This document shows, one piece after another, positions 8,814 through 17,160 of a stretch of DNA of 64,000 bases. This DNA is from [Clostridium] hylemonae DSM 15053. GTDB taxonomy: Bacteria > Bacillota > Clostridia > Lachnospirales > Lachnospiraceae. The notes under the pieces were generated by a model. That model was not told the origin of the DNA, did no database searches, and saw only the letters and a program-made list of their open reading frames with translations. Numbering within the stretch: the first letter of the stretch is position 1; the number at the start of each line of letters is the position of its first letter. A program made the position numbers and the translations under genes. Where the stretch lies: positions 1,054,001 to 1,118,000 of the forward strand of contig NZ_CP036524.1 of NCBI RefSeq assembly GCF_008281175.1. The letters run 5' to 3'.

Positions 8814-9257
8814 ATGGGTATGAGTAATACAGTACAGCAGTTATCAGTATTTTTGGAGAACAGAGAGGGCCGTCTTGACGAGGTACTTGCCATACTTGCG
8901 GAAGGCGGAGTGAACATAGTGGCTTTGAGCCTGGCAGATACATCTGATTACGGGATGCTCCGCATGATCGTGTCAGATCCCCACAAAGGAAGGGCCGTGC
9001 TGAAGCAGGCGGAGATAACGGCGATGCTCACAGATGTGGTCGCGCTGCGCGTTCCTCACGCCACAGGCTCTCTGAGCAAAGCGATGCACCAGATAGTGGA
9101 AGGTGAAGTGAATATTGAGTATATGTATGCGTTTGCCAACGGAAGTGACGCGGCGGCAGTGTTAAAGAGCGATGATCCCGCGAGAGTGATCGATATCTTG
9201 AAGGGCAGCGGATTTGATGTCTACAGCGCGGATGAGGCATACAGGGCGAATATGTAG
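8814..9257 (+). CDS. Tandem ACT-domain protein, copy 2
   Basis: 147 residues, two ACT-like halves, starting VQQLSVFLENREGRLDEVLAIL and continuing GVNIVALSLADTSDYGMLR. It is a paralogue of the 139-residue protein upstream, so the operon holds two ligase/ACT pairs around iorAB. AAGGAGGGGAAG precedes the ATG; a second ATG six bases later is possible. It is the last gene before a strong terminator. Its ligand is unknown. Confidence 0.85.
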   Translation: MGMSNTVQQLSVFLENREGRLDEVLAILAEGGVNIVALSLADTSDYGMLRMIVSDPHKGRAVLKQAEITAMLTDVVALRVPHATGSLSKAMHQIVEGEVNIEYMYAFANGSDAAAVLKSDDPARVIDILKGSGFDVYSADEAYRANM

Positions 9258-9263
9258 CAGTAC

Positions 9264-9302
9264 AAAAAAGGGGGATGTCATGATCGACATCCCCTTTTTC
9301 TT
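9264..9302. terminator. Bidirectional Rho-independent terminator
   Basis: Stem GGGGATGTC/GACATCCCC with loop ATGATC, flanked by A6 on the left and T5 on the right, so it can end both the ligase/ACT operon and the convergent cold-shock gene. Confidence 0.9.
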
Positions 9303-9401
9303 AATCTCATTTCATGTATTACTTTTTAATATCTAAATCAATCTTTCAAGTCTTGTTTATATATAAAAAAGGTACATCCAAATTCTGATTAATGCAATTG
9401 A

Positions 9402-9602
9402 CTAAACTCTTGTTACGTTAACAGCCTGAGGACCTTTAGAGCCTTCAGTTACTTCGAACTCTACTTCCTGTCCTTCTTCCAGAGACTTGAAGCCGTCCAT
9501 GTTCAGGCCGGAGTAGTGTACGAATACATCGTTGCCAGTCTCATCTGAGATGAAACCATAACCTTTTTGGTTGTTGAACCATTTTACTGTACCTCTGTTC
9601 AT
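9402..9602 (-). CDS. Cold-shock domain protein (CspA family)
   Basis: 66 residues, a single OB-fold cold-shock domain with RNP-1 (KGYGFI) and RNP-2 (VFVHYS) intact. These small proteins bind single-stranded RNA/DNA and act as RNA chaperones and antiterminators. TGTGGAGGT-like ribosome site directly upstream on the minus strand (GGAGGTAACACA). The ~75-nt AU-rich leader is typical of csp mRNAs, which are often temperature-regulated. It is convergent with the aromatic operon and shares its terminator. Confidence 0.96.
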   Translation of the reverse strand: MNRGTVKWFNNQKGYGFISDETGNDVFVHYSGLNMDGFKSLEEGQEVEFEVTEGSKGPQAVNVTRV

Positions 9603-9683
9603 TGTGTTACCTCCATAAAAAATAAAAATAAATAATTAGATACCGTATAAACTATAAATTGAATCTATAGATTATACTTCGTC

Positions 9684-9712
9684 AGATTAGCATAATTTTA
9701 TAAAAAAGTCAA
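9684..9712 (-). promoter_or_regulatory. Promoter of the cold-shock gene
   Basis: On the minus strand: TTGACT, 17-base spacer ending in TGC, then TAATCT, giving an extended -10. The predicted start is about 75 nt before the csp ATG. Confidence 0.5.
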
Positions 9713-9789
9713 TGCATTCGACAATCTTTTTTACAATATTACTAAAATAACCGGAATTATTTTGTGAAATACGGAATCACCAAATTGTA

Positions 9790-9818
9790 TTGACAAAAAG
9801 AGATGTCAATGCTAATAT
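9790..9818 (+). promoter_or_regulatory. Strong sigma-A type promoter for the hydantoinase operon
   Basis: TTGACA (9790-9795), exactly 17 bases, TAATAT (9813-9818). Transcription from it gives a leader of about 140 nt before the HyuA ATG, and the palindromes at 9845-9919 lie inside this leader. The 9603-9966 gap otherwise holds only AT-rich sequence. Confidence 0.75.
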
Positions 9819-9844
9819 TTAATCAATATAAAAAAGAAGTGGCT

Positions 9845-9919
9845 ATTGACCGGTCAATTTTTTTTAGCCTTACTGATATTATCAGAGATAATATTACAGT
9901 TATTATCAAAGATAATAAC
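9845..9919. promoter_or_regulatory. Three palindromic candidate operators upstream of the hydantoinase operon
   Basis: A perfect 14-base palindrome ATTGACCGGTCAAT (9845-9858) is followed by two related inverted repeats: ATATTATC-AGA-GATAATAT (9876-9894) and GTTATTATC-AAA-GATAATAAC (9899-9919). The last two share a TTATC-N3-GATAA core and are centred 24 bases apart. All lie downstream of the promoter, fitting roadblock-type repression. The GntR/FCD regulator encoded at the end of the operon is the obvious candidate ligand-responsive binder (inference). Confidence 0.6.
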
Positions 9920-9966
9920 ATCATCACACTGAGACAGTTACTGTTGCAAAATAAGGAGGAAGGGAT

Positions 9967-11973
9967 ATGTCATACAGATTAGCAGCCGACGTCGGGGGAA
10001 CCTTTACGGATGTCGTAATGGTCGACGATGAGACAGGCATCCTGAAGACCACGAAGGTGCTGACAACACCGCAGGCATTGGAAGCAGGGATGCTTAAGGG
10101 ATTTGACGAACTTACATCCGGGAAGTATGAGGAGATCACGAGTATCGTACACGGTACGACGTCCGGATTAAATTCTGTGATTGAGAGAAGAGGCGCGCAT
10201 TGTGCACTCATAACGACAAAAGGCTTCCGGGATGTCTATGAGATCGCAAGGGCCAACCGTCCGGAAATCTATAATAACCATTATCGAAAACCCGAGCCGC
10301 TGATCCCGCGCAGAGATATCTATGAGATCGAAGAACGGACTACTTATGCCGGCGAAGTGGAAAAAGAGGTTACATATGAGACGGTGAAAGAACTGATCCC
10401 CCGGCTGGAGGGGCAGTATGAAGCGATCGCGGTATGCCTTATAAACAGTTATATCAACACGGAGAATGAGCAGAAAGTATGCCGGATCCTGAAGGAAAAC
10501 CTGAACGGGGAGGTGATCGTCACCGCGTCCCATGAAATTGCGCGGGAGTCCCGGGAATATGAGAGAGTCAGCACGGCGGTGCTGAATGCGTATGTTGCGC
10601 CGAGCACGAGGCATCATGTGCATGCGCTCACCGAAGAGCTGAGAAAGAGAGGATTCAAAGGCACGCTTTATATGATGCAGTCGAGCGGAGGAGTGATACG
10701 CGCGGAGATGGCGGCAGTGAGGGCGGTACAGACGCTGATGTCCGGTCCGGTAGGCGGGGCCATCGGCGCCGGCGCCATCAGGAGGGAAAATATCATTGGG
10801 TTTGATATAGGAGGAACGAGCTTCGATGTCAGTCTTGTTGTAAACGGCAAGATCGAAACAGCAGTGGAAGCGGAGATGGAGGGCTTTCCGATTCTGGCGC
10901 CGACTGTAAATGTATTCAGCATCGGCGCAGGCGGCGGCAGCATCGCGTGGGAGGAAGCCGGCGGCATGCGGGTAGGTCCCCAGAGCGCGGGAGCAGCGCC
11001 CGGACCGGTCTGTTATGACAAAGGCGGAACAGAACCTACGATAACAGATGCCGATCTGGTGCTGGGACATCTGTCTCCCGGACATTTTCTCGGCGGACGG
11101 ATGAAAATAAACGAGTATAAGACGAAGGAGATCTTTGCAGCCTACGGAGAGAAATTTGGGCTGGATATGGTCACGGCAGGAGAAGGCGTGTGCACGATCG
11201 CGAACCACAAGATGGCAGACGCCATAAGAGAGCTTACGGTCCGCAGGGGCATAGATCCCCGTAAGTTTTCCATCCTGGCATTTGGAGGCGCAGGGCCGAT
11301 GCATGCGGCGCTCATCGCCGGGGAACTGGACATAAAAGAAGTCATTGTCCCGGCCAATCCCGGTGTGTTTTCCGCATGGGGAATGCTGCAGGCTGATATC
11401 CGGCACGATGCGGCGGTCACCAGCCTCTGCCTGCTGAACAGACTTAAGGAGGAAGAGTTTGAACAAAACTTTGAATGTCTGAAAGAGGAGCTGCAGGAAG
11501 TGTTGGAAAAGGAAGGGATCGGGCGGCGGAAAAAGCAGTATATCTGTTCCCTGGATATGAGATATTTCGGGCAGGAATACACCATATCTGTAGACATACC
11601 GGAAGGCAGGGGCTGCTGCAGAGATGATATTGAGGAGCAGTTCAACAGCATTTATGAGCGGCTGTACGGGCACCATTCGCCGGACGATATGATCGAGGTA
11701 GTGAATTACCGGATGACAGTCATCGTGCCGGTCAAAAAGTCTCCGGCAGCAGGAAAGGCCGGCGAAGGAAGTGCAGACATTATCGACCGGCTGCCGGGAT
11801 ATTTTGACGGTGTGCGGTATGACATGAACGTATATGCGAGAGAACAGCTTGTGGCGGGAAGTCGGATCGAAGGCCCGGCCATTATCGCGGAACTGACATC
11901 CACGACCGTAGTTCCGCCGAAGTGGAAACTGACGGTAGATGAGGCGGACAGCATGATCATCACAAGAGTGTAA
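9967..11973 (+). CDS. hyuA: Hydantoinase/oxoprolinase A subunit (HyuA-like)
   Basis: 668 residues. Residues 1-180 match Hydant_A_N (start RLAADVGGTFTDVVMVD), then the hydantoinase A ATPase core with FDIGGTSFDVSLV, SIGAGGGSIAW and FGGAGPMHA. The family hydrolyses cyclic amides (N-methylhydantoins, 5-oxoproline, hydantoins) with ATP, with HyuB as partner. It is the first gene of the operon, with AAGGAGGAAGGG before the ATG. The phosphate-binding motifs are intact. The exact ring substrate is unknown; the ATC-hydrolase-like gene downstream suggests a sulfur heterocycle as one possibility. Confidence 0.93.
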   Translation: MSYRLAADVGGTFTDVVMVDDETGILKTTKVLTTPQALEAGMLKGFDELTSGKYEEITSIVHGTTSGLNSVIERRGAHCALITTKGFRDVYEIARANRPEIYNNHYRKPEPLIPRRDIYEIEERTTYAGEVEKEVTYETVKELIPRLEGQYEAIAVCLINSYINTENEQKVCRILKENLNGEVIVTASHEIARESREYERVSTAVLNAYVAPSTRHHVHALTEELRKRGFKGTLYMMQSSGGVIRAEMAAVRAVQTLMSGPVGGAIGAGAIRRENIIGFDIGGTSFDVSLVVNGKIETAVEAEMEGFPILAPTVNVFSIGAGGGSIAWEEAGGMRVGPQSAGAAPGPVCYDKGGTEPTITDADLVLGHLSPGHFLGGRMKINEYKTKEIFAAYGEKFGLDMVTAGEGVCTIANHKMADAIRELTVRRGIDPRKFSILAFGGAGPMHAALIAGELDIKEVIVPANPGVFSAWGMLQADIRHDAAVTSLCLLNRLKEEEFEQNFECLKEELQEVLEKEGIGRRKKQYICSLDMRYFGQEYTISVDIPEGRGCCRDDIEEQFNSIYERLYGHHSPDDMIEVVNYRMTVIVPVKKSPAAGKAGEGSADIIDRLPGYFDGVRYDMNVYAREQLVAGSRIEGPAIIAELTSTTVVPPKWKLTVDEADSMIITRV

Positions 11974-11985
11974 GGAGGAGATAAG

Positions 11986-13659
11986 ATGGGAGCAAAAGTA
12001 AGTCCGATCGTCGTAGAGATCATACGTAACGCAGTAAATTCCGCCGCGCGGGAGATGAACAGCTGTCTGATCAAGAGCGCTTTCGGTCCGGGAATTTATG
12101 AGATGAAGGACTGCAGTGTGGGGATATTCAACCGGGATGCCAGGCTTCTGGGGCAATCTTCCGGACTGCCGATCTTTCTCGGCAATCTGGAGATATGCAT
12201 CAATATTGTGACAGAGCGGATCGGTGTGTGCGGCTACCGGGAGGGAGATGTATTCGTCATGAACGAGCCGTATCTGCAGGGGACCCACGTGGCGGATGTC
12301 ACCGTGCTGGCGCCGATCTTCTACAGAGGGGAGCTTCACGGCTTCACGGCAGTACGGGCGGCCATGCAGGACATGGGAGGCAAAGATCCGATCGGAAACG
12401 CGGATTCGACAGACGTATATCAGGAGGGGCTGCGGATTCCGCCGGTCCGGCTCTGTTCCGAAGGAAAAGTGTGTGAGGATGTAATGGAGATCATCGCCAT
12501 CAACAGCCGTTATCACACGATGATGAAGGGGGATCTGAATGCCTGCATCGCGGCCTGCCATACGGGCAAGACCCGCATGAACGAACTTTATGAGCGTTAC
12601 GGTACAGACGTGATAGAAGAAGCGGCAAAGGAAATCTTCCGGCAGTCGGAAGAACTGGACCGGAAAGCAGTGGCGGACATACCGGACGGTGTATATGAGG
12701 CGGAGGGATATCTGGATAACGATGGCCTGACGGACGAGCCTCGCAGGCTTAAGGTAAAGATATGCATACAGGGGGAGGTGATGAAGATCGATCTGAGCGG
12801 AAGCTCCCGGATGGGCAGCGGTCCGATCAACTGCGGAAGAGCGCAGACCATTGCGGCGTGCAGGGTCGGTTATAAGCAGATCATCAACCCAAAGAGCCAG
12901 GTGTCAGGAGGCACATTCCAGAATCTGGAGGTTGTGGTGGAAAAGGGAACCTTCCTGGCGGCGGAAGAACCGGCGCCGTGCGGATGGTATTTTACGGGAC
13001 TGGGCCTTTTGATCGACCTGATCGGAAAAGCGCTGTCACCGGTTATGGAAAAAGAGGCGGCGGCCGCTCATTACGGAGATTCCAGTCTGATCATCTTCCG
13101 CGGCTATGACTCGGCGCGGAATAAAACGTTCGGTATCTGTGAAGCCACTTCAGGCGGCTGGGGCGCATTTGCGGAGGGAGACGGCCAGGACTGCATGATC
13201 AATGTTGTGAATGGAGATTTGAAAAACTGGAGTGTTGAATTTATTGAAGACAAGTTTCCGCTCCGGCTCCTCTCCTATGAAATACGGACCGACTCTCAGG
13301 GGCCGGGAAAATGGCGCGGGGGAGCGGGCGTTATCCGTACGTACCGCGTGGAGACGGAAGGAGAGTGCCGGCTGATGCTCTGGATCGAACGGACGAAGAC
13401 GACGGCCTGGGGGCTGTTCGGAGGAGGAAGCGGTCAGGCGCCCGCTGCGGTCGTGAATCCGGGAACGCCGGATGAGCGCGTGTACCTGAAGACAAATACT
13501 CTCTCTCTGAAGAAGGGGGATATCGTACAGATAAGGACCGGTGGCGGCGGAGGGTACGGAGATCCTCTTGAAAGAGACAGAAAAGCGGTGCGGGAAGATA
13601 TAGAGAACGGTTACATAACGGCAGAACACGCAGAAAAATATTATGGCTATGAGGCATAG
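11986..13659 (+). CDS. hyuB: Hydantoinase/oxoprolinase B subunit (HyuB-like)
   Basis: 557 residues, the full Hydantoinase_B fold: N-terminal VEIIRNAVNSAAREM helix, FVMNEPYLQGTHVADV, DLSGSSRMGSGPINC, and the glycine-rich C-terminal end RTGGGGGYGDPLERD that is characteristic of the family. It forms the heteromeric ATP-dependent ring-opening enzyme with HyuA, 12 bases upstream. AAGGAGGAGATAAG precedes the ATG. The next gene, a solute-binding lipoprotein, starts 23 bases later, so enzyme and transporter are co-transcribed. Confidence 0.93.
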   Translation: MGAKVSPIVVEIIRNAVNSAAREMNSCLIKSAFGPGIYEMKDCSVGIFNRDARLLGQSSGLPIFLGNLEICINIVTERIGVCGYREGDVFVMNEPYLQGTHVADVTVLAPIFYRGELHGFTAVRAAMQDMGGKDPIGNADSTDVYQEGLRIPPVRLCSEGKVCEDVMEIIAINSRYHTMMKGDLNACIAACHTGKTRMNELYERYGTDVIEEAAKEIFRQSEELDRKAVADIPDGVYEAEGYLDNDGLTDEPRRLKVKICIQGEVMKIDLSGSSRMGSGPINCGRAQTIAACRVGYKQIINPKSQVSGGTFQNLEVVVEKGTFLAAEEPAPCGWYFTGLGLLIDLIGKALSPVMEKEAAAAHYGDSSLIIFRGYDSARNKTFGICEATSGGWGAFAEGDGQDCMINVVNGDLKNWSVEFIEDKFPLRLLSYEIRTDSQGPGKWRGGAGVIRTYRVETEGECRLMLWIERTKTTAWGLFGGGSGQAPAAVVNPGTPDERVYLKTNTLSLKKGDIVQIRTGGGGGYGDPLERDRKAVREDIENGYITAEHAEKYYGYEA

Positions 13660-13682
13660 CCGGAAGCAAAGGAGGAAAAAGG

Positions 13683-15281
13683 ATGAAGAGGAATGTTATG
13701 AGAAGAGTTCTGGTACTGGCTATGGCGGCTGTACTTACATGTTCACTCTGTGCCTGCGGCGGAGATAAGAAAAGATCCGGCAAAGAAGGCAAAGCGGATA
13801 CGAATGATGATAAGACATTTGTCGCTGCCCTGGCATTCATGCCGGACAGCATAGACCCTACCAATCTTATGAACGCGGCAGATATGCACGCTACACGGAA
13901 CTGTTATGAACCTCTCGTGGAAGAAGTCCGCGGAACAACTGATCTGGAACCGTGGCTTGCTGAAAAATGGGATATACCGGACGCGAAGACTTACATATTC
14001 CATATCCGGGACGGCGTGAAGTTCTATGACGGCACGGACCTGAACGCGGAGGCTGTCGTGTATTCTTTTGAGCGGGCGAGGGCATTTGTCAATTCGGTCT
14101 CATCCTGCGTGGAGGAGATCGACACGATCGAGGCGGTGGATGACATGACGGTAAAGATGACGCTGAAGGCGGAAAATTCAGGATTTCTTTATAACGTGGC
14201 CAAGATAGGTATAATCTCCCCTGCATTCTGTAAGGAAAACGAGGAGGACGGAGACTGGGCCCAGAAGTACCTGAAGAAGCATTCCTGCGGAACGGGGGCA
14301 TATCAGGTGACAGATTACGTGGACGACCAGTATGTGACGTTATCCAGGTTTGACGATTACTGGCAGGGATGGAAAGATGATCAGATCGACGTGGTTCAGA
14401 CATTGATCGTGAAGGACAATGCGACCCAGATCCAGATGTTGAATTCCGGGGAAGTGGACAAACTGCAGATTCCGCTGACGGAGAATCTGGATATGCTGGA
14501 AAAAAATCCGGATATCGATATATTGAAGGGAGGGTCCCTGCAGACGAATATCTTTACGTTCAACATGAAGAAGGCGCCTTTTGACGATCCGAAGGTAAGA
14601 CAGGCTGTATCCTGTGCTTTTGACTATGAAGGGGTCAAAAATACGGTGTACAACGGACAGGCTACTGTGCCAAGCGGATTCATGCCGGCTGATTTTGCGG
14701 AACATGACCCGGATCTGCCGGAGCAGAAACAGGATATGGAAAGGGCAAAGCAGCTCATGGAAGAATCCGGAGCCGGAGCATGTGAGATCCGGGTACATCT
14801 GTGCGAAGGCAGTGATGACCAGGTACAGATGGCGCAGATCCTCCAGGCTGATCTGGCGGAGATCGGAATTACGGTAAAAATTGAGATTATGCCGTGGACG
14901 TCTCTCGTAGAGGAAAATACTTCGCCGGAGACAGCGCCTGAGATGTCGGCGCTCAATATGGGCGCGTTCACAGGAGACGCGGCCTTTTTCCTGAAACAGA
15001 ATTTTCACAGTATCAACAGCGGCGGCTCTTATAACTGGAGCTTCTATGAAAAACCGGAGTTTGACAAACTGCTGGATGACGCCGCGGCCACTGTGGACGA
15101 GGGAGAAAAGACAAAACTCCTGAAGCAGGCGCAGCAGATGCTTGTGGACGACTGCCCGGCGGTATTTGCGGCATCCCCGAATACGGTGGAAGCGATCAAT
15201 AACACGTACAGAGGATATGTTCTGCATCCGCTCGATTATTTCTATTCCATCCGGTTCTATCAGCTGACTGTAGGTGAATAG
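13683..15281 (+). CDS. ABC transporter solute-binding lipoprotein (family 5, Dpp/Opp type)
   Basis: 532 residues. An N-terminal lipoprotein signal peptide ends in the lipobox LCAC, then a charged linker and an SBP_bac_5 fold: EPLVEEVRGTTDLEPWLAEKW, the YIFHIRDGVKFYDG strand and FDDPKVRQAVSCAFDYE. These proteins capture peptides, nickel complexes or small organic ligands outside the cell for the DppBCDF permease encoded next. Its operon with ring-opening hydrolases suggests the ligand may be a cyclic amide or modified peptide rather than plain dipeptides (inference). Confidence 0.93.
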   Translation: MKRNVMRRVLVLAMAAVLTCSLCACGGDKKRSGKEGKADTNDDKTFVAALAFMPDSIDPTNLMNAADMHATRNCYEPLVEEVRGTTDLEPWLAEKWDIPDAKTYIFHIRDGVKFYDGTDLNAEAVVYSFERARAFVNSVSSCVEEIDTIEAVDDMTVKMTLKAENSGFLYNVAKIGIISPAFCKENEEDGDWAQKYLKKHSCGTGAYQVTDYVDDQYVTLSRFDDYWQGWKDDQIDVVQTLIVKDNATQIQMLNSGEVDKLQIPLTENLDMLEKNPDIDILKGGSLQTNIFTFNMKKAPFDDPKVRQAVSCAFDYEGVKNTVYNGQATVPSGFMPADFAEHDPDLPEQKQDMERAKQLMEESGAGACEIRVHLCEGSDDQVQMAQILQADLAEIGITVKIEIMPWTSLVEENTSPETAPEMSALNMGAFTGDAAFFLKQNFHSINSGGSYNWSFYEKPEFDKLLDDAAATVDEGEKTKLLKQAQQMLVDDCPAVFAASPNTVEAINNTYRGYVLHPLDYFYSIRFYQLTVGE

Positions 15282-15305
15282 GGGACAAAAACGGAGGGAA
15301 CCGTT

Positions 15306-16313
15306 ATGGCGAAATTTTTGTTAAAAAGATTTGCATCGCTTGTGCTGGTCATCATCGGTGTCACAATGCTCGTGTTCCTGGCGACGTATTATCTGCCGTC
15401 AGACCCGGCGAGGGCGGCTGCGGGGCCGTCCGCAACAAATGAACAGGTAGAGGCAAAGCGGGTAGAGCTGGGCCTCGACAAGCCGATATATGTCCAGTAT
15501 CTGGAGTATATGAAAGGGCTTCTGAGGCTCGATATGGGAACCTCTTTTAAGACAAAGCAGCCGGTTGCGCAGGAGATCTCTTCCAGGCTTTCCGCTACGC
15601 TCGAACTGACGGCAGTATCACTCATAGTATTTTTTGTTCTGGCGCTGATTTTAGGAAGTGTGGCGGCTTTAAAGCGCGGCGGTGTACTGGACGGCATGAT
15701 CCGGTTTTTCTCGGTGGCCGGCATGGCGGTTCCGCCTTACTGGCTGGCACTCATATTCCAGTATGTGTTCTACTACAGACTTCAGTGGCTGCCGGCCGGT
15801 TACCGGCTGCCGGTGGGGACGATGCCCCCGGAACCTGTCACAGGGTTCTATCTGCTGGACAGTGCGTTTGCAGGTGACTGGGCATTGTTACTGCAGGCAG
15901 CCAGACATCTGCTTCTGCCTGTGTTAAGCCTCGTACTCGGCTATTGCGGGATCACGACCAGAATGATGCGGACACAGCTGCTGCAGGAACTGCGGCAGGA
16001 CTACATAAGGACCGCGAGGTCCAAAGGACTTCCGGAACATACAGTTATCAGACGCCATGCGATGAAAAATGCAATCTCCCCTATACTGACACTGCTTGGT
16101 ATGCAGGCGGGCGGTATGATCGGCGGTACAGTGCTCATAGAGAAGATATTCAGCTGGCCCGGACTTGGCTCGTATGCTCTGGATGCCATCGCGTCGCTGG
16201 ACTTGATGGTCGTGGCCGGTATTACGCTGACGATGGCAGTCATATTCATACTGATCAATCTGTTAGTTGACATTTCTTATGTATTGATCGATCCAAGAGT
16301 GAGGTTAAGCTGA
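15306..16313 (+). CDS. ABC transporter permease (DppB-like)
   Basis: 335 residues, about six membrane helices, binding-protein-dependent permease of the DppB class. It opens with a TM helix followed by the family's LPSDPARAAAGP periplasmic stretch. The EAA loop (ELRQDYIRTARSKGL) contacts the ATPases. Start ATG after GGAGGGAACCGTT. Its stop overlaps the next permease start by one base (TGATG), the normal DppB-DppC coupling. Confidence 0.93.
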   Translation: MAKFLLKRFASLVLVIIGVTMLVFLATYYLPSDPARAAAGPSATNEQVEAKRVELGLDKPIYVQYLEYMKGLLRLDMGTSFKTKQPVAQEISSRLSATLELTAVSLIVFFVLALILGSVAALKRGGVLDGMIRFFSVAGMAVPPYWLALIFQYVFYYRLQWLPAGYRLPVGTMPPEPVTGFYLLDSAFAGDWALLLQAARHLLLPVLSLVLGYCGITTRMMRTQLLQELRQDYIRTARSKGLPEHTVIRRHAMKNAISPILTLLGMQAGGMIGGTVLIEKIFSWPGLGSYALDAIASLDLMVVAGITLTMAVIFILINLLVDISYVLIDPRVRLS

Positions 16314-17146
16314 TGAAAAAAATCAAGAAATATTTTTTTAGAGATACGCCGTCCGTCATCGGTACGCTGATATCGGTGATGATCATACTGTTCATGCTCA
16401 CAGGGCCTTTCATAGCCAGGTATAAGCCGCTTGTCGTGGATACGGGAGCCAAGCTGGTGGCGCCGGGAAGCATTCACTGGTTCGGAACGGATGAGATGGG
16501 ACGGGACCTGTTCAGCAGGATGGCATATGGTTCCTGGTACTCTATGGGAACTGCTCTTGCGGTTGTGCTGTGCGCGGCGGCGGCTGGTATCATGATCGGC
16601 GGGATCGCCGGCTATATCGGCGGCTGGTTCGACAATCTGGTAATGCGTATTTGTGATGTGTTCATGTCTTTTCCGCAGATATTTCTGGCAATGATCATTG
16701 CGGCGGCGATCGGCGCGGGGATCGGGCCGACCATCTTTGCGCTGGCAGTGTCCTGGTGGCCGAATTATGCCAGGATGGTACGCGGGATGGTGATCGTCAT
16801 AAAGGAAAAGCTATATGTGGAATCAGCGAAGGCGATCGGAATGCATCCGGCAAAGATCGTATTTACCATTATCATCCCCCAGACGATGTCCATGGTGATC
16901 CCCCAGATCACAATGGGGATCGGCAATGCGTTGATCGCGGCGTCCGGATTCTCCTTTATCGGACTTGGGGCGCAGATGCCTACACCGGAGTGGGGAGCGA
17001 TGATATCGGCCGGAAGCCTGTTCATATTTAACGCGCCATGGTACTCTATGATACCCGGCGTATTTATCTTCCTGTCGGTTCTCGGATTCAGCCTGTTAGG
17101 TGATTCCCTGCAGGAGGCAACGAATCCGGAACTGAGGAACCTGTAG
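16313..17146 (+). CDS. ABC transporter permease (DppC-like)
   Basis: 277 residues, six predicted helices, with the OppC-type N-terminal helix, the conserved HWFGTDEMGRDLFSRM segment and an EAA-like loop around VESAKAIGMHPAKIV. It forms the heterodimeric channel with the DppB-like partner, with which it overlaps by one base. It is followed 14 bases later by the M24 peptidase gene, which interrupts the usual permease-ATPase order. Confidence 0.93.
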   Translation: MKKIKKYFFRDTPSVIGTLISVMIILFMLTGPFIARYKPLVVDTGAKLVAPGSIHWFGTDEMGRDLFSRMAYGSWYSMGTALAVVLCAAAAGIMIGGIAGYIGGWFDNLVMRICDVFMSFPQIFLAMIIAAAIGAGIGPTIFALAVSWWPNYARMVRGMVIVIKEKLYVESAKAIGMHPAKIVFTIIIPQTMSMVIPQITMGIGNALIAASGFSFIGLGAQMPTPEWGAMISAGSLFIFNAPWYSMIPGVFIFLSVLGFSLLGDSLQEATNPELRNL

Positions 17147-17160
17147 AAAAGGGAGGATGT

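Noticed and set aside
9845-9868. ATTGACCGGTCAAT followed by T8 as a terminator
   Set aside because: Only a 5-base AT-rich stem can form with a 4-base loop. A palindromic operator is the better reading, and it lies in the leader of an active operon.
10168-12561. 797-codon open frame on the minus strand opposite hyuA and hyuB
   Set aside because: It spans two well-conserved plus-strand genes, has no ribosome site or family similarity, and its residues follow the antisense codon pattern of the GC-rich third positions.
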